64,000 nt of DNA from Janthinobacterium sp051380735 (GTDB taxonomy: Bacteria; Pseudomonadota; Gammaproteobacteria; Burkholderiales; Burkholderiaceae_D), in the NCBI RefSeq assembly GCF_051380735.1, contig NZ_JBNYXQ010000002.1:434001-498000 (forward strand), given 5' to 3'. Positions 55,672 to 64,000 of this stretch are shown piece after piece. Within the stretch, counting starts at the first letter, position 1, and every line of letters starts with the position of its first letter. Below the pieces are notes generated by a model. It was not told where the DNA came from. It made no database searches and was given only the letters and a program-made list of their open reading frames with translations. A program made the translations under genes and the position numbers.

Positions 55672-56568
55672 ATGACCGACGCACGCAGCACGACCGGGCA
55701 GGCAGTCGCGGGCAATACCCTGCGCACCGCTGACGGTACGACGATCTACTACAAGGACTGGGGCAGCGGCGCGCCCGTGGTGTTCAGCCATGGCTGGCCG
55801 CTGTCGGCCGACGCCTGGGAAGACCAGATGTTTTTCCTCGCTTCCCATGGCTACCGTGTGATCGCCCACGACCGGCGCGGCCATGGCCGTTCCAGCCAGC
55901 CTTTCGACGGCAACGACATGGATACCTATGCCGACGACCTGGCCGAACTGATCGAGGCGCTCGATCTGAAAGGTGCTACCCTGGTCGGCCACTCCACCGG
56001 TGGCGGCGAGGTGGCGCGCTATATCGGCCGTCACGGCACGGCGCGCTTGTCCGGCGCCGTGCTGGTGGGCGCCGTGCCGCCGCTGATGCTGCAGACGCCG
56101 GACAATCCGCTGGGCTTGCCGATCGACGCGTTTGACGATATCCGCAGCGGCGTGCAAGCCGACCGCAGCCAGTTCTTCCGCGACCTGAGCGAGGCCTTCT
56201 ATGGCTATAACCGGCCCGGCGCCAAGCCGTCGCAAGGCGTGCGCGACGCGTTCTGGCGGCTGGGCATGCAAGCCGGCATGCCGGCCGCTTATCTGTGCAT
56301 CAAGCAGTTTTCGGAAACGGATTTTACGCAAGACCTGGCGAAATTCGACCTTCCGACCCTGGTCATCCACGGTGACGACGACCAGATCGTGCCGATTGCC
56401 GCCTCCGCGCGGCGCACGGCCGAGCTGATCATTGGCAGCCGGCTGCTGGTGTATCCGGGCGCGCCGCATGGCCTGGCGACCACCCACAAGGATCAGCTCA
56501 ATACGGACTTGCTGGAGTTCCTGCGCCATGCGGCTGAGGCGCCAACACTTTCTCCCGAGCATCTGTAG
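55672..56568 (+). CDS. Alpha/beta hydrolase, non-heme chloroperoxidase/esterase type
   Basis: This 298-residue hydrolase has nucleophile elbow GHSTGG, catalytic Asp in HGDDDQIVP and His in GAPHGL, matching the cofactor-free haloperoxidase/esterase family. The segment FSHGWPLSADAW is typical. It probably acts as an esterase or lactonase. The ATG has an excellent ribosome site (aaggagg). No operon partner. Confidence 0.92.
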   Translation: MTDARSTTGQAVAGNTLRTADGTTIYYKDWGSGAPVVFSHGWPLSADAWEDQMFFLASHGYRVIAHDRRGHGRSSQPFDGNDMDTYADDLAELIEALDLKGATLVGHSTGGGEVARYIGRHGTARLSGAVLVGAVPPLMLQTPDNPLGLPIDAFDDIRSGVQADRSQFFRDLSEAFYGYNRPGAKPSQGVRDAFWRLGMQAGMPAAYLCIKQFSETDFTQDLAKFDLPTLVIHGDDDQIVPIAASARRTAELIIGSRLLVYPGAPHGLATTHKDQLNTDLLEFLRHAAEAPTLSPEHL

Positions 56569-56769
56569 CAAGGCCTGAATATATTGCAAAATAGGTAAGA
56601 TTGCTTGGTATTTGCACCAATTGCGTGCGGATCGCCGATTTTTCTGCGTTTTGGATGGCAAAAATTGGCGATCTGCGCTGCTGTTCCACCCGGTACGGGC
56701 CAGTAAAGAGTAAACTAGCAGATACACTCTTTCGCATTGGGCGATTCGAGCGAACTTGTGAGCAATTTT

Positions 56770-58929
56770 ATGTCTGATACACCAATTTCCTTATTTTCCG
56801 ATCTGAACCTGAGCGAGCCGCTGATACGCGCGCTCAAGGACGTCGGTTACGAAACACCGTCGCCTATCCAGGCGGCGACGATTCCATTGTTGCTCGCCAA
56901 CCGCGACGTGCTGGGCCAGGCGCAAACGGGTACCGGTAAAACCGCTGCCTTCGCCCTGCCTATCCTGTCGCGCATCGATCTGAAACAAAATTCACCCCAG
57001 GCCCTGGTGCTGGCGCCGACGCGCGAACTGGCCATCCAGGTTGCCGAAGCGTTCCAGGTCTACGCTGCCCATATCCCGGGTTTCCACGTGCTGCCAATCT
57101 ACGGCGGCCAAAGCTATGGCCCGCAGCTGTCGGCATTGCGCCGCGGCGTGCACGTGATTGTCGGTACGCCTGGCCGCGTCATCGATCACCTCGACAAGGG
57201 TTCGCTCGACCTGTCGAAGCTGAAAACGCTGGTGCTCGACGAAGCCGATGAAATGCTGCGCATGGGCTTTATCGACGATGTCGAACGCATCCTGAAAGAA
57301 ACGCCGGACGGCCATCAAACAGCGCTGTTCTCGGCCACCATGCCGTCCGTCATCAAGCGCATCGCCACCACTTACCTGCTCAATCCGGCTGAAGTGACGG
57401 TAGCTGCCAAGACCGGCACGGCCGACAATATTCGCCAGCGCTACTGGCTGGTGTCGGGCATGCACAAGCTCGACGCGCTGACCCGCATCCTGGAAGCGGA
57501 AGTATTTGACGGCATGATCATCTTTGCCCGCACCAAGCTGGGCACGGAAGAGCTGGCAGGCAAATTGCTCGCGCGCGGTTTCTCGGCTGCCGCCATCAAT
57601 GGCGACATCCAGCAGGCACAGCGCGAGCGCACCATCCAGCAACTGAAAGACGGCAAGATCGACATCCTGGTCGCCACCGACGTGGCCGCGCGCGGCCTGG
57701 ACGTCGAACGCATCAGCCATGTGGTCAACTACGACGTGCCGCACGACCCGGAAAGCTATACCCACCGTATCGGCCGCACCGGCCGCGCCGGCCGTAGCGG
57801 CGAAGCAATTCTGTTTATTACCCCGCGTGAAAAGAACTTGCTGAAAGCCATCGAACGCTCGACCCGCCAGCCGATCGGCATGCTCGAACTGCCGACCATC
57901 CAGGCCGTCAACGACGTGCGCATCGCCAAGTTCAAGGAACAGATCAGCGAAACGCTGGCGCTGGGCGAACTGGAACAATTCCAGTCGCTGATCGAAGACC
58001 TGGAACGCGAAAAAAATATTCCGGCCATCGAAATTGCCGCTGCCCTGGCGAAAATGGCGCGTGGCAACGTGCCGCTGCTGCTGGACAAGAACAAGGCGCG
58101 CGAACAGGCGACCTGGCAGGATGACCGTCCGGTACGCCAGGAGCGTTTCGAACGCAACGACCGTCCTGAACGCGGTGACCGCTTCGAGCGTCCCGAGCGT
58201 GGCGAGCGCAGCGAACGCCCGGCCTTCCCGAAAAAGGAACGCGTCCAACGCCCGGCTGACGCCGGCATGCAAACTTTCCGTATCGAAGTGGGCCATCAGC
58301 ATGGCGTGAAACCGGGCAATATCGTCGGCGCCATCGCCAACGAAGCGGGTATCGATTCGAAAAATATCGGCCGCATCGAAATCTACGACGACTACAGCGT
58401 CCTTGATTTGCCGGACAGCATGCCGAAAGAATTGCTGGACCAGCTGAAAACTGTGTGGGTCGCCGGCCAGCAACTGCGCATCAGCCGCGATGGCGATGCA
58501 CCTGACGTGGCGCCTGCGGCTGCAGCACGCAAGCCGTTTGCCGCCAAGGCCACGCCTGCCTTCAAGGACAGCGCGCCAGAAGCGCCAGCTGCTGATGTGC
58601 CTGTTCGGGCGCCGAAGAAAGAGCGTCCACGTCCGGGTGTGACGGCCTACCGTATCGAAGTGGGCCGCGATCATATGGTAACGCCTAGCAATATCGTCGG
58701 CGCCATCGCCAATGAAGCCAACCTGGAAGCCAAGCATATCGGCCGCATCGATATCTTTGACAAGCACAGCGTGCTGGACTTGCCGGAAGGCATGCCGCCG
58801 GAAATCCTCGACCACCTGAAATCGGTCTGGGTGGCTGGCCAGCAACTGCGCATCTCGCTCGACGACGGCACCTCGGAGCGCAAGCCCGCGCCACCGCGTC
58901 CGAAAGCACCACGCAAGACTTACAAGTAA
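56770..58929 (+). CDS. DEAD-box RNA helicase with two DbpA-type RNA-binding domains
   Basis: This 719-residue helicase contains the Q motif, motif I (AQTGTGKT), PTREL, motif II (DEAD, about residue 158), SAT, ARGLD and the HRIGRTGRAG box. An Arg/Glu-rich linker (about 455-500) leads to two consecutive DbpA-like domains (about 500-575 and 630-705). These clearly align with each other: RIEVG, NIVGAIANEA, IGRI, SVLDLP and VWVAGQQLRIS are shared. Closest to DeaD/CsdA (one such domain, about 630 residues), so ribosome assembly and cold response are likely roles. Start chosen at 56770; a GTG at 56758 is possible. Confidence 0.93.
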   Translation: MSDTPISLFSDLNLSEPLIRALKDVGYETPSPIQAATIPLLLANRDVLGQAQTGTGKTAAFALPILSRIDLKQNSPQALVLAPTRELAIQVAEAFQVYAAHIPGFHVLPIYGGQSYGPQLSALRRGVHVIVGTPGRVIDHLDKGSLDLSKLKTLVLDEADEMLRMGFIDDVERILKETPDGHQTALFSATMPSVIKRIATTYLLNPAEVTVAAKTGTADNIRQRYWLVSGMHKLDALTRILEAEVFDGMIIFARTKLGTEELAGKLLARGFSAAAINGDIQQAQRERTIQQLKDGKIDILVATDVAARGLDVERISHVVNYDVPHDPESYTHRIGRTGRAGRSGEAILFITPREKNLLKAIERSTRQPIGMLELPTIQAVNDVRIAKFKEQISETLALGELEQFQSLIEDLEREKNIPAIEIAAALAKMARGNVPLLLDKNKAREQATWQDDRPVRQERFERNDRPERGDRFERPERGERSERPAFPKKERVQRPADAGMQTFRIEVGHQHGVKPGNIVGAIANEAGIDSKNIGRIEIYDDYSVLDLPDSMPKELLDQLKTVWVAGQQLRISRDGDAPDVAPAAAARKPFAAKATPAFKDSAPEAPAADVPVRAPKKERPRPGVTAYRIEVGRDHMVTPSNIVGAIANEANLEAKHIGRIDIFDKHSVLDLPEGMPPEILDHLKSVWVAGQQLRISLDDGTSERKPAPPRPKAPRKTYK

Positions 58930-58956
58930 TCTTGCAGCAACACATGCAGTGACCAG

Positions 58957-58982
58957 AGGCGCCTTCGGGCGCCTTTTTTTTC
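58957..58982 (+). terminator. Rho-independent terminator after the helicase gene
   Basis: aggcgcc and ggcgcct (58957-58963 and 58968-58974) pair perfectly around a ttcg tetraloop and are followed by a run of Ts to 58981. This is a textbook intrinsic terminator. Confidence 0.93.
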
Positions 58983-59224
58983 GTCTGACACCTGCTTGAA
59001 TATTGATGATTTATATGCAATCATGTTCGCGTTATTTATTAATATTTTATATGTTAATAAAGTCAATTTAATTAATTAAAAGAAAATATAAATAACTACC
59101 TGTTGTATATTTATGTTATTTTTAAGATTGCATCATAACCGGACTTTCGTTATGTTTGCCAAGCCTGATGTGGTATATTGTTTTTATAATTTGGCTATGC
59201 TATTAAAAAAACAAAGGAGCGAGA
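58983..59224. other. AT-rich upstream region of the chemoreceptor gene
   Basis: This stretch is far more AT-rich than the genome: 59041-59100 has only 7 G or C in 60 bases. A TATAAT at 59185-59190 may be the -10 box, but no good -35 lies at standard spacing. The end carries a strong ribosome site (aaaggag). Such regions often bind H-NS-like silencers. Confidence 0.5.
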
Positions 59225-60853
59225 ATGCGCTTGAATATGCCTGTCACGCAGACGGAAACTATTTTAAATGACGGCATGACGATTGTTTCCACGACGGATT
59301 TACAGGGAAACATTAATTATGCCAATCAGTATTTTATTGAAATCAGCGGATATTCCGAATCGGAATTGCTTGGTGCGCCGCAAAATATCCTGCGCCACCC
59401 CGATATGCCAGCCGAAGCCTTTGCCGACCTGTGGAGCACCATCCATAGTGGCATGCCATGGACCGGCATGGTCAAGAACCGCTGCAAGAACGGCGACTAT
59501 TACTGGGTGCTCGCCAATATCACGCCGGTAATCGAAAACGGCCGGCCGGTCGGCTATATGTCGGTACGCACCAAGCCCACGCGCGAGCAGGTGGCCGAAG
59601 CGGCAGCGCTGTACAAGGGCTTCAAGGATGGCAACCAGGCCAGGCTGGCTATACGCAAGGGCCGCGTGGTTGGCCAGGGTCTGGGCGCCAGACTGAAAGC
59701 CTTGAGCCAGCCCAGCCTGTCGCAAGGCATGGCCGTCAACGCCATCTTTTTCTGCTTGTCCATGTTTGTACTGGGCGGCGCCGTGTGGAATATCGACAGC
59801 AATACCCATGCCGCCACGCGCGGCTGGCTGATCGCGCTGGCCGCCATGGCCTCGGTGATCATGCTGGTGTTCTGGGCGTATCTGCACAAATCGGTGGTGC
59901 AGCCTTTGGGCGAGGCGGTGATGGTGGCGCGCAAGATGGCCGGTGGCGACCTGACCGGTGTGATCGACAAGGTGCGCGATGACGACATGGGTCAGTTGAT
60001 GGCGGCCTTGCGCCAGACCAATATCAATCTGCACAGCATTATCGGCGACGTGCGCGCCAATTTCGAAGATATCCGCGTTACCACGGCCGAGATCGCGTCC
60101 GGCAATATGGACCTGTCCGGCCGCACCGAATCGCAGGCCTCCAGCCTCGAGCAGACGGCGGCCAGCATGGAAGAACTGACCTCGACGGTACAGAACAGCG
60201 CCGCGCATGTGGCCACGGCTACCGGCCTGGCCGAGCAGGCCTCCACGGTGGCTGCAAAGGGCGGCACGATTGTCACGGAAGTGGTCAGCACCATGGATGA
60301 AATCAGCGGCTCGTCGCGCAAGATTCTCGATATTATCGGCCTGATCGACGGGATTGCTTTTCAGACCAATATCCTGGCCCTGAATGCGGCCGTGGAAGCC
60401 GCGCGCGCCGGTGAACACGGCCGTGGTTTTGCGGTAGTGGCTGGCGAAGTGCGCAGCCTGGCGCAACGCTCGGCTACCGCTGCCAGGGAAGTCAAGCATC
60501 TGATCGACCATTCGATCGCCACCGTCACTGCCGGCACCGTGCTGACCAGCAATGCCGGCGCCACCATGCAGGAAGTAATCGCCTCGGTGGCGCGCGTCAC
60601 GGAAGTGATGAATGAGATCTCGTCGACCACGCGCGAGCAGACACAGGGCATAGGCCAGGTCAACCAGGCCGTGATTCAACTGGACGGCATCACGCAGCAG
60701 AATGCGGCGCTGGTCGAACAGTCGGCTGCTGCCGCCGCCAGCCTGGCGCAGCGTACTGACAGCGTGGCACGGTCGATGTTTGTATTCAAGCTCAAGCCGT
60801 CGCCAAGGCGCAGGGCCAGTGGCGGTGCGGTGAGGGCGCTGGCAGTGCGTTAA
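59225..60853 (+). CDS. PAS-type (Aer-like) methyl-accepting chemotaxis receptor
   Basis: This 542-residue receptor has an N-terminal PAS domain (about 15-120; the LRHPDMP segment is typical of Aer-like sensors). Two close membrane helices (about 172-192 and 198-218), a HAMP domain (about 218-270) and a signalling domain (about 275-520) follow. The hairpin tip is in DIIGLIDGIAFQTNILALN. There is no periplasmic domain, so it senses an internal cue such as redox through PAS. The ribosome site aaaggag sits in the AT-rich leader. No che genes are nearby. Confidence 0.92.
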   Translation: MRLNMPVTQTETILNDGMTIVSTTDLQGNINYANQYFIEISGYSESELLGAPQNILRHPDMPAEAFADLWSTIHSGMPWTGMVKNRCKNGDYYWVLANITPVIENGRPVGYMSVRTKPTREQVAEAAALYKGFKDGNQARLAIRKGRVVGQGLGARLKALSQPSLSQGMAVNAIFFCLSMFVLGGAVWNIDSNTHAATRGWLIALAAMASVIMLVFWAYLHKSVVQPLGEAVMVARKMAGGDLTGVIDKVRDDDMGQLMAALRQTNINLHSIIGDVRANFEDIRVTTAEIASGNMDLSGRTESQASSLEQTAASMEELTSTVQNSAAHVATATGLAEQASTVAAKGGTIVTEVVSTMDEISGSSRKILDIIGLIDGIAFQTNILALNAAVEAARAGEHGRGFAVVAGEVRSLAQRSATAAREVKHLIDHSIATVTAGTVLTSNAGATMQEVIASVARVTEVMNEISSTTREQTQGIGQVNQAVIQLDGITQQNAALVEQSAAAAASLAQRTDSVARSMFVFKLKPSPRRRASGGAVRALAVR

Positions 60854-60880
60854 ACTGATTCGACTACGCAACAAAAATCA

Positions 60881-60960
60881 GGGGTCAGTCGCTTCGCGAT
60901 CGGAATAAGTCCCATTGGGACTTATTCCCCCGGCGGTTCTCGGCGACCCCGTCTGACCCC
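60881..60960. repeat. Nested inverted-repeat (REP-like) element
   Basis: The outer arms ggggtcag (60881-60888) and ctgacccc (60953-60960) are perfect complements. Inside is a perfect 12-bp inverted repeat, ggaataagtccc/gggacttattcc, around att (60902-60928). The outer arm resembles the gggtcagaccc ends of the 2.8-kb element. It lies between the convergent chemoreceptor and SmpA/OmlA genes. No T-run follows. Confidence 0.6.
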
Positions 60961-60984
60961 AATTTTCTGCTGCGAGCCACTGGC

Positions 60985-61302
60985 TTACTTTGGCAACTTA
61001 TAAACCACACCCCTGCGCACCTTCTTCACCACCCCATCCGCGCCAAACAGAATCACAAATTCCCCACCACCGTCAGAGCTATCCGGGTAGGTGTACATCC
61101 ACACCTCATTGCCATTATCAAAGCGTATCGAGGTGCTGTCACCGAGCGCGGCGCGCACCTGTTCGCGGGTGCTGCTGCCAGGCTGCACGGTTTGCTCCAG
61201 AGTGGCTTGCGGCACGGATTTGCTCGCTTGCAGGGCGCGCGTACCGGAGCAGGCGGCCAGGGACAGCAGCAGCGGCAATGTCAACCACCTAGGCCACCTC
61301 AT
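60985..61302 (-). CDS. SmpA/OmlA (BamE-like) small outer-membrane lipoprotein
   Basis: This 105-residue protein has a lipobox (LAAC, Cys18) and a SmpA/OmlA fold: GSSTREQVRAALGDS, then strands NEVWMYTY and GEFVILFGADGVVKKV. The fold is that of BamE and related lipoproteins. Its start overlaps the stop of the upstream gene by 4 bases, so they are coupled. It may be a paralogue and not BamE itself, since bamE usually lies next to fur. Confidence 0.78.
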   Translation of the reverse strand: MRWPRWLTLPLLLSLAACSGTRALQASKSVPQATLEQTVQPGSSTREQVRAALGDSTSIRFDNGNEVWMYTYPDSSDGGGEFVILFGADGVVKKVRRGVVYKLPK

Positions 61303-62087
61303 GGTGCCACCTCATCCATATAATCGAACTCCAGCAAGGTATCGTCGGGCCAGGCCTGGTCCCATAGCGGCGCGTAATACGTGCGGTCCAGCAATACCTG
61401 GCAATCGCAATACGGCAGCGAAGCGGGTGTCTGTTCGCCGCCCGCATACAGCATCTTGAAGGGCAGGGCCAGGCGGCGCTCGCCGTGCACGAGAGTGACG
61501 CCCAGCAGGGGGCGGTCGGCAAAGAACAGGTAGTTGCCGTCCGGCACGGAGCAAACTTTGTCGGTGCTGTACAGCATGCTGGACAGCCAGGAAATAATCA
61601 CAGGATCATTCGAGATCAGGCCCGAATCCATGCCGGCCCGGCATTCCAGGCGCAAATCGCCCAGGCGCCGCGTGCCGGGCGGCATGCCCGGCGTGATGAC
61701 CTGGGCGCGCCAGCTCATGGTGGTGGCCTTGCGGTTGGCGATCAGCACCGCGTCTTCGCGCAGGGCCTGTTGGTTGCGCACGGGCACAAAGCTGTTGTCT
61801 TCAAGCAAGGGCAGCGGCACGCTGACAGTGTCGCCGGCGATGCGCAATTTCACTCCCTGCATGTCGACTCCGGGCTGGCGTGGCAGCAGGCGAAAGCGCA
61901 GGCTGGCCTGCGGCGCCAGCGCATGGTCGCGCTCGAAGCGGTCCACGCCCTGCATCATCTTGCGGTAGGACTTGTCGACCGGGTCGCGCGTGGCGTCGAC
62001 CTTGACTTGTTGCACAGGTGGCGTTTGCGCCACTGCGGGCACGCAGGGCAGCAGGGCGATCAGGAGCAGGGAAGCAAGTATACGCAT
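61299..62087 (-). CDS. Secreted protein of unknown function (262 aa)
   Basis: This has a signal peptide (about 1-21, ending AVAQTP), then a soluble region with one cysteine cluster near the C-terminus (LPYCDCQ) plus single cysteines (RLECRAG, DKVCSVP). These may form disulphides. No family is recognised. It is translationally coupled to the BamE-like lipoprotein (4-base overlap), which suggests an envelope role. Confidence 0.7.
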   Translation of the reverse strand: MRILASLLLIALLPCVPAVAQTPPVQQVKVDATRDPVDKSYRKMMQGVDRFERDHALAPQASLRFRLLPRQPGVDMQGVKLRIAGDTVSVPLPLLEDNSFVPVRNQQALREDAVLIANRKATTMSWRAQVITPGMPPGTRRLGDLRLECRAGMDSGLISNDPVIISWLSSMLYSTDKVCSVPDGNYLFFADRPLLGVTLVHGERRLALPFKMLYAGGEQTPASLPYCDCQVLLDRTYYAPLWDQAWPDDTLLEFDYMDEVAP

Positions 62088-62126
62088 GCCATGATGCTAC
62101 GCCAATTCGCACATCGGCCACGCACG

Positions 62127-62477
62127 CTAGTAGTCGGAATATTTGCGGGCATCGCCGCGCACCTGTCCGGCCGGATATTTCAAGGCGTTCAGTTCCATCT
62201 TTTCCAGCACCGCCGCGTGCAGGTCGACACCGCTCTTGTCGGCCAGGCGCACCAGATACATCAGCACGTCGGCCAGTTCATGGCGGATGCCGCTGCGTTT
62301 TGCATCGTCGAGTTCGGCGTCCGCGCCGGTCGGCAGCCACTGATAGTGCTCGGCCAGTTCGGCCACTTCCACCGACAGCGCCATGGCCAGGTTTTTCGGC
62401 GTATGGAACTGGTCCCAGTCGCGCTCTTGCGCAAAGGCGGCCAGGCGCAGACGAATATCGATCAGGCTGTCGTTCAT
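62127..62477 (-). CDS. MazG-like nucleotide pyrophosphohydrolase
   Basis: This 116-residue all-alpha protein has the MazG/RS21-C6 metal motifs: EVAE (about 38-41) followed by ELAD (about 67-70). It should hydrolyse nucleoside triphosphates (house-cleaning, dCTPase-like) to the monophosphate and pyrophosphate. The length fits single-domain members. The ATG at 62477 is preferred; nine more residues are open upstream. Confidence 0.88.
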   Translation of the reverse strand: MNDSLIDIRLRLAAFAQERDWDQFHTPKNLAMALSVEVAELAEHYQWLPTGADAELDDAKRSGIRHELADVLMYLVRLADKSGVDLHAAVLEKMELNALKYPAGQVRGDARKYSDY

Positions 62478-62526
62478 GATGGTGGCAAGGTGATAAGGTG
62501 GCAAGGTGACACAATAGCCGATGGTA

Positions 62527-64000
62527 TCACTGCGGTGGCGCCAGACGCAGCGACAGGCCCACCGGCGACATCACAAAACCCATCAGCTCCTGCGCTTCGC
62601 CGCCATCCGGGGTATCGACGCCGGCGATATCGAAACTACCCAGCAGCATGGCCATGGCGATCTTGATTTCCAGCAATGCCAGGTAGCGGCCCGGGCAGGT
62701 GCGCAGGCCGGAGCCGAAGGGCATGGCGGCACGCTTGTTGTTGGCCTCTCGCTGGCCTTCCCGCCCTTGCTCCAGCCCTTGCTCCAGCCAGCGTTCCGGC
62801 TTGAAGGCCTGGGCGTCGGGGAAGTGCGCGTCGGACACCGTATCGTGGCGCAACACGCACCATACCAGGCTGCCGGCCGGCACGGCGATATCGCCCACGA
62901 CAGTATCGCGCAGTGCTTCCAGTGGCAGGAAAGGCGCTACCGGTTTCAGGCGCATCGCTTCGCTGGCGCAGGCACCGAGATAGTCCAGCTGGTCCATCTG
63001 CTCGATGGTAAAACCGGCCACGTCGGGCGCCACCCTGCGTACTTCCTCGCGCGCCCGCGCCAGTGACTGCGGATGTCGCTGCAGCAAGTAGATCATCCAG
63101 GAAATCGTGTTGGCCGTCGTGTCTTCGCCGGCCAGCAGCATGGTCAGCACATTGCCGGCCACGGCGCGGTCATTGACGCCACTGTCTTTCTCGTCGGCAG
63201 CGGCAATCATCGCCTCTAACAAATTGGGCGGGCGCACGCGGCGCGCCGGGTCCTGCTCCATGCGGCTGCGAGCCTGGCGTACCAGGTCCGATACTGCCAC
63301 ATCCAGCGCCGCCACATCGCGGTCCAGTTGCTTGTCAGCAGGTAATTTGAAGTGGCGCCAGTAGGGGAGCAGCGACAGGCTGCGCCGCGCCACGGCCGGC
63401 AAGATCGCATCCATATGGCGCTGGATCACGTCCTCGCCCGCTTCCAGCGTGTTGACTTCGGTGCCAAAGGCCAGGCCGGCGATAATGTCCACCGTATAGC
63501 GCTTCAGGTCGCCGTCGAGACTGATCGCCTGGCCTTGCAGGGCCGCAGCCTGCCAGCGCCGCTGCAAGCGCTGCGCCACCGTGACCAGCGACGGAAAATA
63601 CGCCTTGATGGCGCCGGGCGCCATGCCGGCCATGACCATGCGGCGCTGGTTGCGCCATTCGCTGCCTTCGGCCAGGAACAGGCCGGGAATGCCGCCCATT
63701 TCCTCGGACACGATATAGCTCGACAGCGGGCGCCGGAAACCATCGGGGCGGTCGCGCATGATGGCCGAGACCGCCTCGCTGTCGGCCACCACCAGCACCA
63801 GGGTGCGGCCGAACCAGGCGCGCATATAAGGGCCGTAGCGGCGTACCCAGCCTTCCACGTCGCGGTGGATGCGCGTCAGTTTCAACTGCAAGCTGTTGCC
63901 GAAGAAGGGCAGGGCCAAGGGGCCGGGCAGGTTGCGTATCTGGCGCAGTTTGCGCGTGGCGGCAACGGTGGCCGGTGTTGCGGTTTGGTCGAGTGGTGGC
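62527..64000 (-). CDS. Cytochrome P450 (N-terminus beyond window)
   Basis: Visible are the I-helix AGEDTT, the K-helix ExxR pair (SEAMRLKP), PERW and the heme-binding FGSGLRTCPG with its cysteine ligand. The frame stays open to the window edge: upstream of 63918 it reads LRQIRNLPGP, the usual proline-rich hinge, so the true start lies outside. At least 490 residues are present, typical for class-II-like P450s. No redox partner is visible. Substrate unknown. Confidence 0.93.
   Translation of the reverse strand, partial: PPLDQTATPATVAATRKLRQIRNLPGPLALPFFGNSLQLKLTRIHRDVEGWVRRYGPYMRAWFGRTLVLVVADSEAVSAIMRDRPDGFRRPLSSYIVSEEMGGIPGLFLAEGSEWRNQRRMVMAGMAPGAIKAYFPSLVTVAQRLQRRWQAAALQGQAISLDGDLKRYTVDIIAGLAFGTEVNTLEAGEDVIQRHMDAILPAVARRSLSLLPYWRHFKLPADKQLDRDVAALDVAVSDLVRQARSRMEQDPARRVRPPNLLEAMIAAADEKDSGVNDRAVAGNVLTMLLAGEDTTANTISWMIYLLQRHPQSLARAREEVRRVAPDVAGFTIEQMDQLDYLGACASEAMRLKPVAPFLPLEALRDTVVGDIAVPAGSLVWCVLRHDTVSDAHFPDAQAFKPERWLEQGLEQGREGQREANNKRAAMPFGSGLRTCPGRYLALLEIKIAMAMLLGSFDIAGVDTPDGGEAQELMGFVMSPVGLSLRLAPPQ

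Overview
The window is 64 kb of GC-rich, densely coding bacterial chromosome. It carries 48 protein-coding genes that I can support, no rRNA or tRNA, no CRISPR array and no recognisable transposase. The mixture points to a beta-proteobacterium of the Oxalobacteraceae (Janthinobacterium, Massilia or Duganella type): a PhaM-type granule protein, TamA/TamB, czc metal efflux, many cyclic-di-GMP and chemosensory proteins, and the style of the intergenic repeats. That placement is inferred from remembered protein families; no search was run.

Layout. 0-2.8 kb: a short histidine kinase, a receiver-TPR response regulator and a small unknown protein in one operon. 2.8-3.2 kb: a 286-bp element with terminal inverted repeats (MITE-like). 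3.2-5.9 kb: PhaM, divergent from two DUF3108 genes. 6.0-12 kb: a MksF-MksE-MksB condensin operon whose last gene overlaps a secreted DUF4424 protein; no MksG nuclease follows. 12-15.5 kb: a membrane protein, a secreted S9 peptidase and a small conserved protein. 15.6-22 kb: tamA-tamB, which moves proteins into the outer membrane. 22-27.5 kb: queC, a CHASE/PAS/GAF/GGDEF diguanylate cyclase and small unknowns. 27.5-35.2 kb: czcI-czcC-czcB-czcA (Zn/Co/Cd efflux), headed by a MORN-repeat/C13 caspase-like peptidase gene. 35.3-37.2 kb: a double-GAF histidine kinase. 37.2-40.0 kb: an AraC regulator and a divergent short-chain dehydrogenase, bracketed on both sides by the same two repeat families. 40-47 kb: a receiver/HD-GYP phosphodiesterase, DUF3016, a thioesterase, a PQQ-type sugar dehydrogenase lipoprotein, class III alcohol dehydrogenase and a GlxA-type regulator. 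47-51 kb: an orphan DUF6701 surface protein followed by a strikingly AT-rich leucine-rich-repeat gene. 51-64 kb: dienelactone hydrolase, SRPBCC, TerD-vWA, M28 peptidase, alpha/beta hydrolase, a DEAD-box helicase with two DbpA-type domains, a PAS chemoreceptor, two envelope proteins, a MazG-like pyrophosphohydrolase and a cytochrome P450 cut by the window end.

Most of this is core or common accessory chromosome. The parts most worth a second look are: the nuclease-less Mks operon coupled to DUF4424; the MORN-caspase gene leading the czc operon; the AraC/SDR cassette between paired repeats; the TIR-bounded and dispersed repeat families; the AT-rich LRR gene; and several perfect hairpins in intergenic DNA. 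I did not find a system I could call wholly new.
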